Part shown: piece by piece, positions 16,654 to 23,340 of the stretch | Position numbering within the stretch: position 1 is the stretch's first letter | Layout: the number at the start of each line of letters is the position of its first letter | Assembly (NCBI GenBank): GCA_022827165.1 | Contig: JAJDTN010000426.1 | Location: 1 to 23,340, forward strand | Direction: 5' to 3' | Source of the DNA: Candidatus Latescibacterota bacterium | GTDB lineage: Bacteria; Latescibacterota; UBA2968; UBA8231 | Length of the DNA: 23,340 nucleotides | Program-made: the position numbers and the translations under genes | The notes under the pieces: model-generated | What the model saw: the letters and a program-made list of their open reading frames with translations, nothing else | What the model was told of the DNA's origin: nothing | Databases searched by the model: none

Positions 16654-17630
16654 CACCGGACGGCTCCTCGGGTGCCGCCGGAGGCGGAGGGGACCTTCTC
16701 GAAGAGTCGCAGGGTGGCGCTGCGGGACCGGGAGTTGGCGGCCTGCTCTCCGGCGCCGGGGCGGAGGGCCGGGCCCAGGCGCAGGAAAGTCGGCCGCCGG
16801 CCGCACGCACAGGCGGGCAACTCCGGCGGGCAGACACAGCCCCTTATAAGGCTGGCCATCCTTTGCTTGACGATCCGGTCCTCCAGGGAGTGGTAGGCGA
16901 TGACGGCGAGCCGGCCGCCCGGTACGAGCAGGTCGACGGCCGCCCGGACCCCCTTCTCGAGCTCGGCCAGCTCATCGTTGACGGCGATTCTCAGCGCCTG
17001 GAAGACCCGTGCCAAGGTCTTGGTCGGTCTTTCGGGGCGCGTCGATTCGATCGCCCTGGCCAGTTGCGCCGTCGTCTGCATGCGGCCTTCGTCCCTGGAA
17101 CGGCAGATGGAACGCGCGATGCGCCTCGCCTTCCGTTCCTCACCATATCGTCGGATCAACTCCGCCAGGTCGGCCTCCCGAATCCGCGCCAGCAGTTGGC
17201 CTGCGGGCTCTCCGGCGCCTCGGTCCATGCGCATGTCCAGAGGACCGTCCTGGTGATAGCTGAATCCGCGTCCAGGCTCGTCGATCTGATGCGAACTGAC
17301 CCCCAGATCGAAGAGCACCCCCTGCACTCCGGATCGCTCCAGGCGATCCAGGAATGGGGCCGCCGACCGGGCGAGGGAGGAAAACGCGCACTGGAGAAAG
17401 GTCACCCGTCCGCGGTACGGATCGAGCCGGCGGCCCGCCTCGTTCATAGCCGCCGCGTCCCGATCACATGCCAGCAGGTGCCCGCTCTCTCCGAGAACCC
17501 GCAGGAGGGCCTCCGCGTGCCCTCCCCCCCCGGTCGTTGCGTCCACATAGACCCCTGAGGGGTCCGTTGCCAACCCGGTGACGACCTCCTCGACCATGAC
17601 CGGCACGTGGTAGGCCATCCTCGGGTTCAC
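16653..17630 (-). CDS. rsmH: 16S rRNA (cytosine(1402)-N4)-methyltransferase
   Basis: A 325-residue SAM-dependent methyltransferase (formerly MraW) modifying C1402 in the ribosomal P site. Signatures are YHVPVMVEEV, DATTGGGGHAEALL (SAM motif), the FDLGVSSHQID segment, RGFSYHQDGPLDMRMD, RVFQALRIAVNDEL and AYHSLEDRIVKQRM. Near the C terminus the segment CVCPPELPACACGRRP keeps the usual paired cysteines. The start is GTG at 17630, 21 bases after the mraZ stop; an internal ATG at 17618 (before AYHVPVM) is an alternative start with GAGG directly adjacent. It is the second gene of the mraZ operon. Confidence 0.97.
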   Translation of the reverse strand: MNPRMAYHVPVMVEEVVTGLATDPSGVYVDATTGGGGHAEALLRVLGESGHLLACDRDAAAMNEAGRRLDPYRGRVTFLQCAFSSLARSAAPFLDRLERSGVQGVLFDLGVSSHQIDEPGRGFSYHQDGPLDMRMDRGAGEPAGQLLARIREADLAELIRRYGEERKARRIARSICRSRDEGRMQTTAQLARAIESTRPERPTKTLARVFQALRIAVNDELAELEKGVRAAVDLLVPGGRLAVIAYHSLEDRIVKQRMASLIRGCVCPPELPACACGRRPTFLRLGPALRPGAGEQAANSRSRSATLRLFEKVPSASGGTRGAVR

Positions 17631-17651
17631 CGCTTCAGAGTGGCGCCGAAT

Positions 17652-18095
17652 TCACAGACCCAGCGTCTCGGCCACTTCCTCCAGGGTGGGCTCGTCCTGG
17701 GAGAGGTATCCCTGCCAGGCCTCCGGCTCCCAGAATTCGAGATGGTCCAGCGTCCCGATGACGACCAGGCGATCACTGATACCGGCCCGGTCCAGAAGCT
17801 TCTTCGGAAGCGACGCCCGGCCCTGACGGTCCAGTCTCACCTCGGTCGCCTGGGACAGGAGCACTCGTATATGGAGTCTGACCCGCTCCTCCTTCCATGA
17901 CCGCTGCAGCATCTTCTCCGCTTTCGGTGCCCACAGGTTGCGGGGGTGTCCCGCAAGGCACCCGTCCCGACCCGGGATGACCACGAAGGTGTCATCGGCC
18001 TCCGGCTCGAGGTTCCGCCGCAACTCGGCGGGCAGGAAGATCCGGCCCTTGTCGTCGATGGGAACCTCGTACTTTCCGAGGAATTGTGCGCTCAA
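17652..18095 (-). CDS. mraZ: Transcriptional regulator MraZ
   Basis: A 147-residue protein made of two AbrB-like repeats: FLGKYEVPIDDKGRIFLPAELRR at the N terminus and TEVRLDRQGRASLPKKL near the middle, each with the D-x-x-G-R-x-x-x-P core. MraZ binds repeats in front of its own operon and tunes expression of the division and cell wall genes. The start is TTG at 18095, with AGGAG four bases upstream; it gives the expected short lead before the F-L-G motif. A nearby ATG at 18114 is in another frame. It is the first gene of a run reaching ftsZ. Confidence 0.95.
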   Translation of the reverse strand: MSAQFLGKYEVPIDDKGRIFLPAELRRNLEPEADDTFVVIPGRDGCLAGHPRNLWAPKAEKMLQRSWKEERVRLHIRVLLSQATEVRLDRQGRASLPKKLLDRAGISDRLVVIGTLDHLEFWEPEAWQGYLSQDEPTLEEVAETLGL

Positions 18096-18127
18096 GGGGC
18101 TCCTGAGAGGCCATTATCGCGGTAGAA

Positions 18128-18150
18128 CCATCAAGCTCCACATTACACCA
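18128..18150 (-). promoter_or_regulatory. Candidate MraZ operator: three TGG repeats at 10-bp spacing
   Basis: On the minus strand TGGTG, TGGAG and TGGTT begin at 18150, 18140 and 18130, exactly one helical turn apart, just downstream of the -10 element. A further TGGAA begins at 18157 out of phase. Known MraZ boxes in Escherichia coli are TGGG-type repeats separated by five bases, so the spacing agrees and the core partly agrees. Confidence 0.55.
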
Positions 18151-18166
18151 TTTTCCACCCCGGCAA

Positions 18167-18196
18167 AGTATACCTTCCCCACGCAGGGCATGTCAA
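18167..18196 (-). promoter_or_regulatory. Sigma70-type promoter of the mraZ-dcw operon
   Basis: TTGACA (18196-18191, consensus) is separated by 18 bp from TATACT (18172-18167, five of six). Transcription would begin near 18160, giving a leader of about 65 bases before the mraZ TTG. This is the only strong promoter seen upstream of the dcw genes. Confidence 0.8.
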
Positions 18197-18238
18197 GAAG
18201 AATCATACACCCCGGGACAGATCCCCGAGGAGATATGT

Positions 18239-18261
18239 AACCGACTGTTATTTAGTCAGTT
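18239..18261. repeat. AT-rich inverted repeat upstream of the mraZ promoter
   Basis: Arms aaccgact and agtcagtt pair over eight positions, with one G-T wobble in RNA, around a gttattt loop. The AT-rich character stands out in this GC-rich DNA. It lies about 40 bp upstream of the -35 and about 130 bp past the trmB stop. It could be a regulator site or part of a trmB terminator. Confidence 0.45.
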
Positions 18262-18391
18262 GAGGATATTCTGCGCGAGGTCCCCGGCCGGTTTTCGCCG
18301 GAAGTGGGGCCGAAATGCGCGATTCCACCCCGGGTCACCCTCGGGCGCCCCGGGCGAAGCTCCCGGAGCAGGGGTGGAGGGCCGGCGGCGG

Positions 18392-19003
18392 TCAGGGCTT
18401 CTCGAGGACGCGCCGGTGAATCGGCTTCCCCTGGCCCACGAACTTGTCCTCGTAGTTCGTGCTCGCCCCTTCCCAGACCGCCTCCACGGGAAGCAGGAGG
18501 CCGTTGAACGGGTCGAGGGCTTCGAGGATCGCTTCGAAGTAGCCGTCGTGGTCGGTTGCGATCCACAGCCGCCCGCCGGGGACGAGGATCCTCTGTGCCT
18601 CGGCGAGAAAGGCCTCGTCGAGCAACCGCCGCTTGTGATGCCGTTTCTTCGGCCACGGGTCGGGGAAATAGACGTGAATGGCCCGGACCGAAGCGGCGGC
18701 GAGGAAGAACTCGACGAACTCCCTGGCGTCGCCGTGGACGAAGCGGAGATTGGTGCAGCTCCGGCGCAGGGCCCTGGCATGGGCGAGGCGGAGGTACTTC
18801 GCCGCCTGCTCCACTCCGATGTAGTTCACCTCCGGGTGACGCAGGGCGGCGTCGAGGAGGAAGCGTCCCTTGCCGATCCCGAGCTCAAGCTCGACGGGCC
18901 GGGAATTGCCGAACTGCGACTCCAGGTCGAGAACGGGGTCCCGGCCGGTCTCCTCGTCGAGACCGATGAGAAGGGAGTCGACGCCGGCGGGCGGCGCCAC
19001 CAT
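18392..19003 (-). CDS. trmB: tRNA (guanine-N7-)-methyltransferase
   Basis: A 203-residue SAM-dependent enzyme making m7G46 in the tRNA variable loop. Hallmarks are ELELGIGKGRFLLDAA (SAM-binding), NYIGVEQAAKY, the VHGDAREF segment and the family signature YFPDPWPKKRHHKRR (113-126), followed by the C-terminal STNYEDKF. The length is normal. The ATG at 19003 lies 27 bases after the rhodanese-ThiF stop and has no strong ribosome site. It is co-directional with the sulfur genes upstream and could be their last member. No functional tie to them is evident. Confidence 0.96.
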   Translation of the reverse strand: MVAPPAGVDSLLIGLDEETGRDPVLDLESQFGNSRPVELELGIGKGRFLLDAALRHPEVNYIGVEQAAKYLRLAHARALRRSCTNLRFVHGDAREFVEFFLAAASVRAIHVYFPDPWPKKRHHKRRLLDEAFLAEAQRILVPGGRLWIATDHDGYFEAILEALDPFNGLLLPVEAVWEGASTNYEDKFVGQGKPIHRRVLEKP

Positions 19004-19030
19004 CCGAAGGCGACCGAGGCGGCCGATGCC

Positions 19031-20221
19031 TCAGCCAGCCGCCTCGCTGTGGCCCGGGAGGCCGCAGAACTGGTCGTAGTCGATCAGCTCCTTGACGGTG
19101 GGGGCGTCGCCGCACACGGGGCAGGCCGCGTTCCGGCGCAGCTTCATCTCGCGGAACCTCATGTCGAGAGCATCGTACAGGATCAACCGGCCCACGAGGG
19201 GGACGCCCTGTCCGATGACGAGCTTGACGACCTCCGTGGCCTGGATCATGGCGACGGTTCCGGGCAGAACGCCGAGAACTCCCCCTTCGGCGCAACTGGG
19301 CACCTCGCCGGGAGGCGGCGGCTCGGGATAGAGGCAGCGGTAGCAGGGCCCGCCCGCGGCGGGGTGGTAGACCGTCGCATGACCCTCGAAGCGGAAGATG
19401 CTGCCGTCTACGACCGGCTTGCCGGAGAGGACGGCCGCGTCGTTGACCAGGTACCGCGTGGGGAAGTTGTCACAGCCGTTGACGATGATGTCGTAGCCGC
19501 CGATGAGGTCCATGGCATTGGCGGAGGTCATCAGCTCGTGGTGGGCCTCGACGCGGATGCCTGGGTTCAGCTTCAACAGCCGGTCGCGGGCGGCCTCGAC
19601 CTTCGGCTGGCCGAGCACGTCTTCGCCGAAGAGAACCTGCCGCTGCAGGTTGCTCCGGTCGACGACGTCGGCGTCGACGAGGCCGACGGTGCCGACCCCG
19701 GCCGCGGCCAGGTAGAGGGCCGTCGGGCAGCCGAGGCCACCGGCCCCGATGAGGAGCACCTTCGCCTTGAGCAGCTCCTGCTGGCCGCGCTCGCCGACCT
19801 CGGGCAGGATGATGTGCCGCGAGTAGCGCTGCAGGTCCTCGTCGGACAGGAGGCCGTCCTGCTCGATGCCGTATCCCGCGTCCTTCCAGCCCTTGATGCC
19901 GCCGATCATCGAGCTCACCCGGGTATAGCCCATGGCCACCAAGTCGCGCGCGGCCAGGGCCGAGCGGTTGCCGCCGGCGCAGTAGAGGACGATCGGCTCC
20001 TCCCGGTCGAGGGTGACGTCGTCCTCGACGTTGAGCTCGAGGAAGCCCCGTGGGATGAGGTGCGAGCCGGGGATGTAGCCGTCCATGACCTCGTCGCGTT
20101 CGCGCACGTCGACGACGTGCCGGATCTGACCACTGTTCAGGGACCGCTTGACATCCTCGGGGGTGACCTCCGTGATCGACTTCTTGACCTCTTCGAGGAG
20201 CTGGCTCGAAGTGAGAGCCAT
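19031..20221 (-). CDS. Rhodanese-ThiF/MoeB fusion (E1-like adenylyltransferase and sulfurtransferase)
   Basis: A 396-residue two-domain protein. The N-terminal rhodanese domain (about 18-120) has DVRERDE and the active-site loop YCAGGNRS with C81. The ThiF/MoeB domain (about 127-385) has RYSRHIILPEVGERGQ, the nucleotide loop GAGGLGCP (159-166), NLQRQ, CDNFPTRY, the Zn cysteine pairs C293/C296 and C367/C370, and the catalytic-type C310 in SCAEGGVLG. Such enzymes adenylate the C-terminal glycine of small ubiquitin-like carriers (MoaD, ThiS, CysO), and the rhodanese then supplies sulfur. In MOCS3/Uba4-type proteins the rhodanese is C-terminal; here the order is reversed. The ATG at 20221 with GGAG upstream is preferred over a GTG at 20275. 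The adjacent desulfurase is the natural sulfur donor. The carrier protein is not in the window. Confidence 0.93.
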   Translation of the reverse strand: MALTSSQLLEEVKKSITEVTPEDVKRSLNSGQIRHVVDVRERDEVMDGYIPGSHLIPRGFLELNVEDDVTLDREEPIVLYCAGGNRSALAARDLVAMGYTRVSSMIGGIKGWKDAGYGIEQDGLLSDEDLQRYSRHIILPEVGERGQQELLKAKVLLIGAGGLGCPTALYLAAAGVGTVGLVDADVVDRSNLQRQVLFGEDVLGQPKVEAARDRLLKLNPGIRVEAHHELMTSANAMDLIGGYDIIVNGCDNFPTRYLVNDAAVLSGKPVVDGSIFRFEGHATVYHPAAGGPCYRCLYPEPPPPGEVPSCAEGGVLGVLPGTVAMIQATEVVKLVIGQGVPLVGRLILYDALDMRFREMKLRRNAACPVCGDAPTVKELIDYDQFCGLPGHSEAAG

Positions 20222-20297
20222 TCTGGTCTTCTCCGTCCTGTTGGTGAACTCGTCGGCCAAGAAGCTAGGGACCACCCCGCTTCCCGCAAGACCGTCC

Positions 20298-21503
20298 TCA
20301 AGCGAGAGAAGGCGCCGCGAGACGCCGGGCCTCGTGGACGGTGCGCCGCGCCGCGTAGTCGATGTCGCCGGCCGTGTTGAAGCGTCCGATGCCGAAGCGC
20401 AGCGTCGCGGCCGCCGTGGCGTCGTCGCACCCGATCGCCTTGAGCACGTGGGACGGCTCGCCGGAGCCGGAAGAGCACGCCGAGCCCGCGGATACGGCCA
20501 GGTCCCGCAGAGCCAGCAGCAGATCGCTTCCGTGGATGCCGGTGAAGGAGACGCTCAGCGCCCCCGGCAGGCGTCCGCGAGGGTTGCCGTTGCGCCGGAC
20601 CTGCCCGGCGAGGCCCTCGAGGAGCCGCGATTCCAGGTCGTCGCGCAGGCCCCCGATGCGCGCGGCATCGGCAACCATCTCCTCGGCGCCCAGGCGGCAG
20701 GCCTCGCCGAGGCCGACGATCCCGGGGACGTTGAGGGTGCCGGAACGCAGACCGCGCTCCTGCCCCCCTCCGTCGATGAGCGGAGTCAGCCGCAGGGGCG
20801 GCCGGCGGCGGCGGACGAAGAGCGCCCCCTGCCCCTTCGGTCCGTAGAGCTTGTGGGCCGAGATCGACAGCAGGTCGACGGGAAGCCCGGCGACGTCCAC
20901 CGGCACCTTGCCCGCGGCCTGGGCGGCGTCGCAGTGCCAGATGACACCGCTGGCCGCCACCAGGCGCCCGATCTCCTCCAGAGGCTGCAGGGTGCCGAGC
21001 TCGTTGTTGGCGGCCATCAGGGAGAGCAGGACCGGCTCCTCGGCGAGGGCCTCCTCCAGCCGCTCGAGGTCGACGCTCCCGGCGCTGTCGACGGGCAGAC
21101 GAGTCACCCGGAAGCCGCGGCGCTCCAGGGCGGCGAAGACGTCGATCACGGCTCGATGTTCGGTGACGCAGGTCACGAGGTGGTCGCCGCGGTCCCGGTT
21201 CGCCTCGGCCACGCCCTTGATGGCCAGGTTGTTGGCCTCGGTGGCGCCGCTGGTGAGGACGATCTCGCGCGGGGCGGCCCCGATCAGGGCCGCCACCTGG
21301 GCGCGGGCCCGGTCGACGGCCTCCGCCGCCCTCCAGCCGTAGGCGTGGGTCCTGCTGGAAGGATTGCCGAAGTGGGTGGCGAAGTACGGCCACATCGCCT
21401 CCAGGACTCGGGGGTCCAGGGGCGTGGTGGCCAGATTGTCGAGGTAGGGTGTGTGCCGCGCAGGCCCGCCCGGAGGCAGGTCAGACGGAGAACGACTCGC
21501 CAC
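20298..21503 (-). CDS. Cysteine desulfurase (IscS/NifS family)
   Basis: A 401-residue PLP enzyme that takes sulfur from L-cysteine as an enzyme persulfide. Motifs: [34 protein letters not shown] (H116), the PLP lysine K218 in [26 protein letters not shown], and the active cysteine C343 in [17 protein letters not shown]. Sulfur probably goes to the A-type carrier upstream and the rhodanese-ThiF protein downstream. The GTG at 21503 overlaps the carrier gene by 23 bp; no clear ribosome site is seen, and the first 18 residues are not conserved, so the true start may be later. Group I (IscS/NifS-like) is favoured by overall motifs. A biological role in general Fe-S assembly or in a dedicated thiolation path cannot be settled. 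Confidence 0.95.
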   Translation of the reverse strand: MASRSPSDLPPGGPARHTPYLDNLATTPLDPRVLEAMWPYFATHFGNPSSRTHAYGWRAAEAVDRARAQVAALIGAAPREIVLTSGATEANNLAIKGVAEANRDRGDHLVTCVTEHRAVIDVFAALERRGFRVTRLPVDSAGSVDLERLEEALAEEPVLLSLMAANNELGTLQPLEEIGRLVAASGVIWHCDAAQAAGKVPVDVAGLPVDLLSISAHKLYGPKGQGALFVRRRRPPLRLTPLIDGGGQERGLRSGTLNVPGIVGLGEACRLGAEEMVADAARIGGLRDDLESRLLEGLAGQVRRNGNPRGRLPGALSVSFTGIHGSDLLLALRDLAVSAGSACSSGSGEPSHVLKAIGCDDATAAATLRFGIGRFNTAGDIDYAARRTVHEARRLAAPSLA

Positions 21504-21804
21504 AGCCGCAGGTGGTCCGGGCGTTGGGGTTCTCCACCTGGAAGCCGGCCCCCATCAGACCATCGTCGTAGCGCAGGACGACACCGTTGAGGTAGAGGCT
21601 GCTCTTGGGATCGACGAAGAGGCGGACACCGTTGGACTCGATGACCTGATCCATCTCGCCGGCCGCCTCTTCGAAATCGAGCTGGTACTGGAAGCCGGAG
21701 CACCCGCCTCCCCGGACCGCCACGCGCAGGCCGCGTTCCGGGGTACCCTCCCTGTCCAGAAGGCTCCGGATCTTCTCAGCGGCTTCGTCGGAAACGGTGA
21801 TCAT
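21481..21804 (-). CDS. A-type iron-sulfur carrier protein (IscA/HesB/ErpA family)
   Basis: A 107-residue protein of standard length. It keeps all three cluster-binding cysteines: C35 in GGGCSGF, and C99 and C101 in TTCGCGESF. Proteins of this family carry Fe-S clusters from scaffold to apo-enzymes. The ATG at 21804 gives the expected [12 protein letters not shown] start; a longer frame to 21876 runs back into the MerR gene and adds unconserved residues. It precedes and overlaps the desulfurase gene. No IscU scaffold or ferredoxin gene is beside it. Confidence 0.95.
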   Translation of the reverse strand: MITVSDEAAEKIRSLLDREGTPERGLRVAVRGGGCSGFQYQLDFEEAAGEMDQVIESNGVRLFVDPKSSLYLNGVVLRYDDGLMGAGFQVENPNARTTCGCGESFSV

Positions 21805-21835
21805 CGGCTTTGGCAGGGGGGCGGCAAGGGTGTGC

Positions 21836-22297
21836 TCAGCGTCGGAAGATGGCGTACTCCACGAGGTCGGGGACATCCTCGTGACATCGGTAGGTCTCGC
21901 AGTTGTGGCAGTCGCGCTCGAAGACCGGTATCTCGCAAAGGAGACATCCGCGCAGCACTTGGATGCCGCGCAGGTTTCGCTCCTTCATCTCCTCGTACTG
22001 GGCGATCCGTCGGTCGATCTCCTCCTGCTGACCCTGGAGGAGGTCGATCATCTGACATGCCAGATCGCCGCCGGTCTCGGCCGTCTCGCGCACGGAGAAC
22101 AACCGGCGCACCTGCTCCAACTCGAAACCCAGGGCCTTGAGGCCCTGGATGATCTGCAACCGGCGCAGCTGATCGGCGCCATACTGCCTGAAGCCGCCGT
22201 TGGTCCGCGCCACGGGCTCGATGATCCCGAGCTCCTCGTAGTAGCGGAGGGTCCGCGTCGAGACACCTGCGCGCGCGGCCAAGTCACCGATCTGCAT
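21836..22297 (-). CDS. MerR-family regulator with a cysteine-rich C terminus
   Basis: A 153-residue protein. Residues 1-70 form a typical MerR winged helix: MQIGDLAARAGVSTRTLRYYEELGII, then GFRQYG and RRLQIIQGLKALGF. A coiled-coil dimer helix (about 75-113) follows. The effector end has C118-x2-C121-x8-C130-x2-C133-x4-C138, with histidines at 131 and 139, and an extra C81 in the helix. This does not match the SoxR cluster or the classic MerR/CueR/ZntR metal sites. It could bind an Fe-S cluster or Zn, or sense thiol redox or sulfur state; that is inference. It lies directly upstream of the Fe-S carrier and desulfurase genes, has its own promoter, and probably controls them and itself. A longer frame to 22375 reads through the promoter and is rejected. 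Confidence 0.9.
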   Translation of the reverse strand: MQIGDLAARAGVSTRTLRYYEELGIIEPVARTNGGFRQYGADQLRRLQIIQGLKALGFELEQVRRLFSVRETAETGGDLACQMIDLLQGQQEEIDRRIAQYEEMKERNLRGIQVLRGCLLCEIPVFERDCHNCETYRCHEDVPDLVEYAIFRR

Positions 22298-22346
22298 TGT
22301 GGGTTCAGGGACTGCCAAGAGGTTGTTTCTATTCGACTCTCGCGCG

Positions 22347-22375
22347 AATGTAACCAGCCCCCGCGGGAGTGTCAA
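22347..22375 (-). promoter_or_regulatory. Sigma70-type promoter of the MerR-sulfur gene operon
   Basis: TTGACA (22375-22370, consensus) and TACATT (22352-22347, four of six) are separated by 17 bp on the minus strand. Transcription would start near 22340, leaving a leader of about 43 bases. It serves the regulator, and probably the carrier, desulfurase and rhodanese-ThiF genes. Confidence 0.7.
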
Positions 22376-22381
22376 CGCGGG
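22360..22381. promoter_or_regulatory. Dyad overlapping the -35 of the MerR promoter
   Basis: Perfect arms cccgcg (22360-22365) and cgcggg (22376-22381) flank a 10-base centre that includes the -35 hexamer. It begins four bases beyond the cysteine synthase stop. It may be an operator for the MerR protein or another regulator, or a short 3' hairpin for the upstream gene. Confidence 0.45.
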
Positions 22382-22384
22382 CCC

Positions 22385-23338
22385 TCAGGCCTTTCCGGCG
22401 GGCTCGCCGACGAAGCCGTCCACGCTGAAATAGCGGAATCCCGTGTCGCACAGCACGGTGACGACGGTGGCCCCCTCCCCCAGCTCGAGCCCCACCCGCA
22501 AGGCCGTGGCGACATTGGCTCCAGAGGAGGGCCCCACGAGCAGGCCTTCCTCGCGCGCCAGGCGCCGGGTGTAGAGAAAGGCCTCCTCGTCCTCGACGGT
22601 GACCACCTCGTCGATCACCGAGCGATCGAGCACCTCCGGTACGAACCCGGCGCCGATCCCCTGGATGCCGTGGACTCCGGCCTCGCCCCCGGACAGCACG
22701 GGGGAGCGCGCGGGCTCGACGGCCAGGATCCGCAGCGCCGGTCCCAGCTCCTGGCGGAGGACGCCGCCGACGCCACTGATGGTCCCGCCCGTCCCGACAC
22801 CAGCGACGAAGGCGTCGATCCGGCCGTCCAGAGCCTTCAGGATCTCCCGGGCCGTCGTTCGTCTGTGAACGTCCGGGTTGGCGGGATTGCCGAACTGCTG
22901 CGGCATGAAGGAGCCCGCGGGATCGGCGGCGACGATCTCCTCCGCCCGGTCGATTGCTCCGGCCATGTCCCGGGCGGCGGGCGTCAACTCGATCCGGGCG
23001 CCGTACGCGGCCATCACCGAGATGCGCTCCTCGCTCATGTGATCGGGCATGGTCAGCACGAGGTCGTACCCGAGGGCGGCGGCAACCATGGCGAGGGCGA
23101 TCCCCGTGTTGCCGCTGGTGGGCTCCACGATTCTCATGCCCGGCTTCAGGCGTCCGTCGCCCTCGGCGGCGCGGATCATGCTCAGACCGATGCGGTCCTT
23201 CACGCTGCCAGCCGGGTTGAGGGCCTCCAGCTTGCACAGGACCCGGGCGCTCCCGGCCGGAGCCATGCGGCGCAGGGGCACCATGGGGGTGTCCCCGACC
23301 GTGTCGAGGATCGAGTTGGCGACCCAGCCCTCAGCCAT
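22385..23338 (-). CDS. cysK: Cysteine synthase (O-acetylserine sulfhydrylase family)
   Basis: A complete 317-residue fold-type II PLP enzyme starting at the ATG at 23338, two bases from the window edge, so its upstream control region is not visible. It joins O-acetylserine (or a relative such as O-phosphoserine) with sulfide to make cysteine. The PLP lysine is K47 in NPAGSVKDRIG, the substrate loop is PTSGNTG (73-79), and the phosphate-binding GTGGTISG and the C-terminal GPSSGAN and DTGFRYF segments are in place. CysK, CysM and cystathionine beta-synthase-like members share these motifs, so the exact sulfur donor is uncertain. It supplies cysteine, the substrate of the desulfurase encoded downstream, beyond the regulator gene. 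Confidence 0.93.
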   Translation of the reverse strand: MAEGWVANSILDTVGDTPMVPLRRMAPAGSARVLCKLEALNPAGSVKDRIGLSMIRAAEGDGRLKPGMRIVEPTSGNTGIALAMVAAALGYDLVLTMPDHMSEERISVMAAYGARIELTPAARDMAGAIDRAEEIVAADPAGSFMPQQFGNPANPDVHRRTTAREILKALDGRIDAFVAGVGTGGTISGVGGVLRQELGPALRILAVEPARSPVLSGGEAGVHGIQGIGAGFVPEVLDRSVIDEVVTVEDEEAFLYTRRLAREEGLLVGPSSGANVATALRVGLELGEGATVVTVLCDTGFRYFSVDGFVGEPAGKA

Positions 23339-23340
23339 CT

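Larger units (their letters stand above)
18096..18391 (-). promoter_or_regulatory. mraZ regulatory region between trmB and mraZ (296 bp)
   Basis: This is the longest non-coding stretch in the window. From mraZ outward it holds a 65-base leader, three phased TGG repeats, a sigma70-type promoter, an AT-rich inverted repeat and about 130 bp of GC-rich sequence next to the trmB stop, in which I see only short GC stems (for example CCGG-cgaaaa-CCGG). No gene is supported inside it. Confidence 0.8.

Noticed and set aside
18260..20380. 706-codon plus-strand frame
   Set aside because: Antisense to trmB and the rhodanese-ThiF gene; composition is unlike a folded protein and both sense genes have intact motifs.

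Overview
This window is 23.3 kb of very GC-rich, densely packed bacterial DNA in which every gene I can support lies on the minus strand, so transcription runs from high to low coordinates. The content fits a diderm-type bacterium with meso-diaminopimelate peptidoglycan: MurE carries the DNPR motif, FtsI ends in a PASTA domain, and PII/GlnE control of glutamine synthetase is present. Very high GC and frequent GTG/TTG starts would suit several phyla (for example Acidobacteriota, Gemmatimonadota, Eisenbacteria-like or Myxococcota-like lineages). I cannot assign one from the sequence alone.

In order of transcription, the first block (23338 to 19031) is a sulfur module: cysteine synthase, a cysteine-rich MerR-type regulator with its own clear sigma70-type promoter, an A-type Fe-S carrier, a cysteine desulfurase, and a rhodanese-ThiF/MoeB fusion. 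The tRNA m7G46 methyltransferase gene trmB follows. A 296-bp regulatory region (18096-18391) comes next. It holds a near-consensus promoter, three TGG repeats spaced 10 bp apart that look like MraZ boxes, and an AT-rich inverted repeat.

The second block (18095 to 6691) is a division and cell wall (dcw) cluster: mraZ, rsmH, ftsL, ftsI, murE, murF, ftsW, murC, ftsQ, ftsZ. Most junctions are overlaps (ATGA, TGATG, GTGA, TAATG). The genes usually found between these, namely mraY, murD, murG, murB, ddl and ftsA, are absent from the window, so the cluster is a streamlined form.

The third block (6590 to 1) holds purE, a divergent KptA/Tpt1-like protein with an altered NAD-site motif and an RGG-rich tail, glnB, glnE, a MauE/DoxX-thioredoxin membrane fusion overlapping glnE, and the 5' part of a DegT/DnrJ/EryC1 aminotransferase that runs off the left edge. 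GlnB and GlnE are two base pairs apart and act together on glutamine synthetase.

No tRNA, rRNA, CRISPR array, insertion sequence or prophage gene was seen. The long plus-strand open frames are antisense products of the high GC content. Most of the window is core genome. The best leads are the cysteine-rich MerR with its sulfur genes, the KptA-like protein, the gene-poor dcw cluster and its mraZ control region.
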